Positions 5,403 to 6,895 of a DNA stretch of 6,895 nt are shown here, piece after piece. Numbering within the stretch: the first letter of the stretch is position 1; each line of letters begins with the position of its first letter. Source of the DNA: Bog-793 sp050010315 (GTDB lineage: Bacteria > Actinomycetota > Acidimicrobiia > Acidimicrobiales > Bog-793). Made by a program: the position numbers and the translations under genes. Location: NCBI GenBank assembly GCA_050010315.1, contig JBEKLG010000096.1, forward strand, positions 1 to 6,895. The letters are read 5' to 3'. The notes under the pieces were generated by a model. It saw nothing but the letters and a program-made list of their open reading frames with translations. It ran no database searches and was not told the DNA's origin.

Positions 5403-6895
5403 ATGCCGGGCCGCTTCGGCGTTCGCCGGGGGGCCGAGCGGTCCCAGTCCCGTGTCGAGCGCAGGCTGGTCGGCGAGCTGCCCGTTGTGCGGCGCACCGT
5501 CGCCGGCTCGGTTGTCGTCGGTCTCTTCTCGACCGCCACCATCGTCGTGCAAGCCGTTGCGCTCGCCCACCTCCTCGCCGGGGCGATGCCCGGGGCCCAC
5601 CCGGGTAGCCGACTGGTGGCGTTCTGCTGGCTTGCGGCCGCAGCGGCGGCACGTGGCCTCGCGGCTCTCGCCGGGGAGCTGCTCGCCCAGCGTGGCGCGG
5701 CGCACGCCAAGGCCGACCTGCGGACGCAGCTCGTCGCCGCCGCGCTCAGCCGCGCCCCTGCCGGCGAGGCCGGCGGACCCGGTGACGTCGCCACGCTGGC
5801 CGGACGGGGGCTCGACGCGCTCGACGTCTACGTCGGGCGCTGCCTGCCGGATCTCGTCCTCGCCGTCGTGGCGCCCCTCGCCCTGGCCGTTGCGGTCGGT
5901 GTGCTCGACTGGATCTCGGGCGTCATCGTCCTCGTCGCCATCACCTTGTTCCCGATCTTCGGCGCGCTCATCGGGCGAGCGAGCCTGGCGTTGGCGGCTC
6001 GGCGCTGGCAACAGGTGGAAGCCCTCGGTCGCCACATCACCGACGTCTTCGAGGGCCTTCCCGTCCTGCGGGCGCTCGGCCGGTCGGAGGAGCAGCGGGC
6101 GAAGATCGCGCAAGCCGGTGAGGCGCTGCGGCGATCCATCCTCTCGACGCTGCGCGTCGCGTTCCTCTCCGCCCTCGTCCTCGACACGTTGGCGTCCGTG
6201 TCGGTCGCGCTGCTCGCCGTCCCCCTCGGGCTGCGGCTCCTCAATGGGACGGTCAGCCTCTCGGCGGCGCTCGCGGTGTTGATCGTCGCGCCAGAGGTCT
6301 TCTGGCCGTTGCGGCGCGCCAGCGCCGAGTTCCACGAGGCGACGGAGGGCCTCGCTGCCGTCGGGAAGGCCCTAGCGCTGATCGGCCCCGGGCGGCCGGC
6401 GGCCGACCACCGGCCGGCGGCGCGGCGGGTCGTCCCCGTGCCGGATCCCGCCGGGGCGCCGGTCGAGCTGCACGAGGTCTGGTTCGAGCCTCCCGAGCGC
6501 GCCGAGCCGGTGCTCGCCGGTGCCGACCTCACGATCGCCCCGGGGGAGGTCGTCGCCGTCGTCGGCCCGAACGGCACCGGCAAATCGACCGTCGTCTCGC
6601 TACTCCTCGGCTTTGCCAATCCGAGCCGGGGGGCGATCACCGTCGGTGGCGAGGACCTGCGCGACCTCGATCTCGCCAGTTGGCGCCGTCGTCTCACCTA
6701 CCTACCCGAACACCCGGCGCTGCTCGGCCGGACCTTGGCCGAGAACCTGCGGCTCGCCAACCCCACGGCGAGCGACGACGAGCTCCTCGCCGCCCTCGCC
6801 GACGGCGGGGCACCGGGGCTCGCCCAAAGCCTCCCCGCCGGGCTGGCGACCCGCCTCGGCGACGGCGGGCGGATCGTGTCGGCGGGAGAGCTGCA
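5403..6895 (+). CDS. cydD: CydD, ABC transporter half needed for cytochrome bd assembly (partial, 3' end cut)
   Basis: The first 497 codons of an ABC exporter are present; the window ends two bases into the next codon. With CydC, CydD forms a heterodimeric inner-membrane transporter required for cytochrome bd assembly, reported to export cysteine/glutathione and more recently to handle haem. The transmembrane domain covers about residues 30-330 with helices near 34-58, 70-92, 148-170, 172-192, 252-280 and 286-302. The linker VFEGLPVLRALGR (215-227) is typical of the CydD/CydC branch. The nucleotide-binding domain starts near 353; Walker A is GPNGTGKST (388-396). The Q-loop reads LPEHPALLGRTLAENLRLA (434-452), with Glu436 where Gln is usual. 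The signature motif begins as SAGEL (493-497) at the edge. Walker B and the H-loop lie outside. The ATG at 5403 is 2 nt after the cydB stop with no Shine-Dalgarno, so translation probably depends on coupling to cydB. Whether it continues into a fused CydC half cannot be seen. Confidence 0.93.
   Translation, partial: MPGRFGVRRGAERSQSRVERRLVGELPVVRRTVAGSVVVGLFSTATIVVQAVALAHLLAGAMPGAHPGSRLVAFCWLAAAAAARGLAALAGELLAQRGAAHAKADLRTQLVAAALSRAPAGEAGGPGDVATLAGRGLDALDVYVGRCLPDLVLAVVAPLALAVAVGVLDWISGVIVLVAITLFPIFGALIGRASLALAARRWQQVEALGRHITDVFEGLPVLRALGRSEEQRAKIAQAGEALRRSILSTLRVAFLSALVLDTLASVSVALLAVPLGLRLLNGTVSLSAALAVLIVAPEVFWPLRRASAEFHEATEGLAAVGKALALIGPGRPAADHRPAARRVVPVPDPAGAPVELHEVWFEPPERAEPVLAGADLTIAPGEVVAVVGPNGTGKSTVVSLLLGFANPSRGAITVGGEDLRDLDLASWRRRLTYLPEHPALLGRTLAENLRLANPTASDDELLAALADGGAPGLAQSLPAGLATRLGDGGRIVSAGEL

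Noticed and set aside
4174..5652. A 492-codon open frame on the minus strand opposite cydA end, cydB and cydD start
   Set aside because: It is antisense to well-supported cyd genes, and its translation is Gly/Arg/Glu/Asp-rich low-complexity sequence typical of the opposite strand of very GC-rich coding DNA. No family resemblance.
5397..6335. A 312-codon minus-strand frame opposite cydD
   Set aside because: Same antisense composition effect (Arg/Gly/Glu/Asp-rich); the plus frame encodes a clear ABC transporter with membrane helices and Walker A.

Overview
The window is very GC-rich, and its genes show strong G/C preference at third codon positions. It contains an actinobacterial-style cytochrome bd cluster in the order cydA-cydB-cydD, and an Hsp15-like S4 protein that begins ESTRIDRWLWAVR and ends in a GRPTKR tail. 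Together these point to a high-GC actinobacterium. The order or genus cannot be fixed from the sequence alone.

Layout. On the minus strand at the left edge is the first 48 codons of a small membrane protein (1-144). A 266-nt spacer with hairpins and a short direct repeat follows, then a complete minus-strand gene for an S4 RNA-binding protein of the Hsp15 type (411-773). Between 774 and 1241 no intact gene can be supported. Positions 1012 to about 1140 nevertheless read like the start of a real protein, with codon bias that then fades, so this is probably a broken gene. From 1242 onward every gene is on the plus strand: a DUF2254 membrane protein (1242-2675), a 276-nt spacer with a strong hairpin, a perfect palindrome and a possible -10 box, then cydA (2952-4334), cydB (4345-5400) and cydD (from 5403, cut by the window edge just inside the ABC signature motif).

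How they work together. CydA and CydB form the cytochrome bd quinol oxidase, a high-affinity terminal oxidase used at low oxygen. CydD is half of the CydDC ABC transporter needed for assembly of that oxidase; cydC, or a CydC half fused to CydD, is expected just beyond the right edge. Gaps of 10 nt (cydA-cydB) and 2 nt (cydB-cydD) indicate one translationally coupled operon. The DUF2254 gene lies upstream in the same direction, but the hairpin-rich spacer leaves open whether it is co-transcribed. Its function is unknown.

I found no tRNA, rRNA, CRISPR array, insertion sequence or other mobile element. No clearly new system is visible. The points most worth checking are the truncated reading frame before the DUF2254 gene, the structured cydA leader, the DUF2254-cyd proximity and a Q-loop glutamate in CydD.
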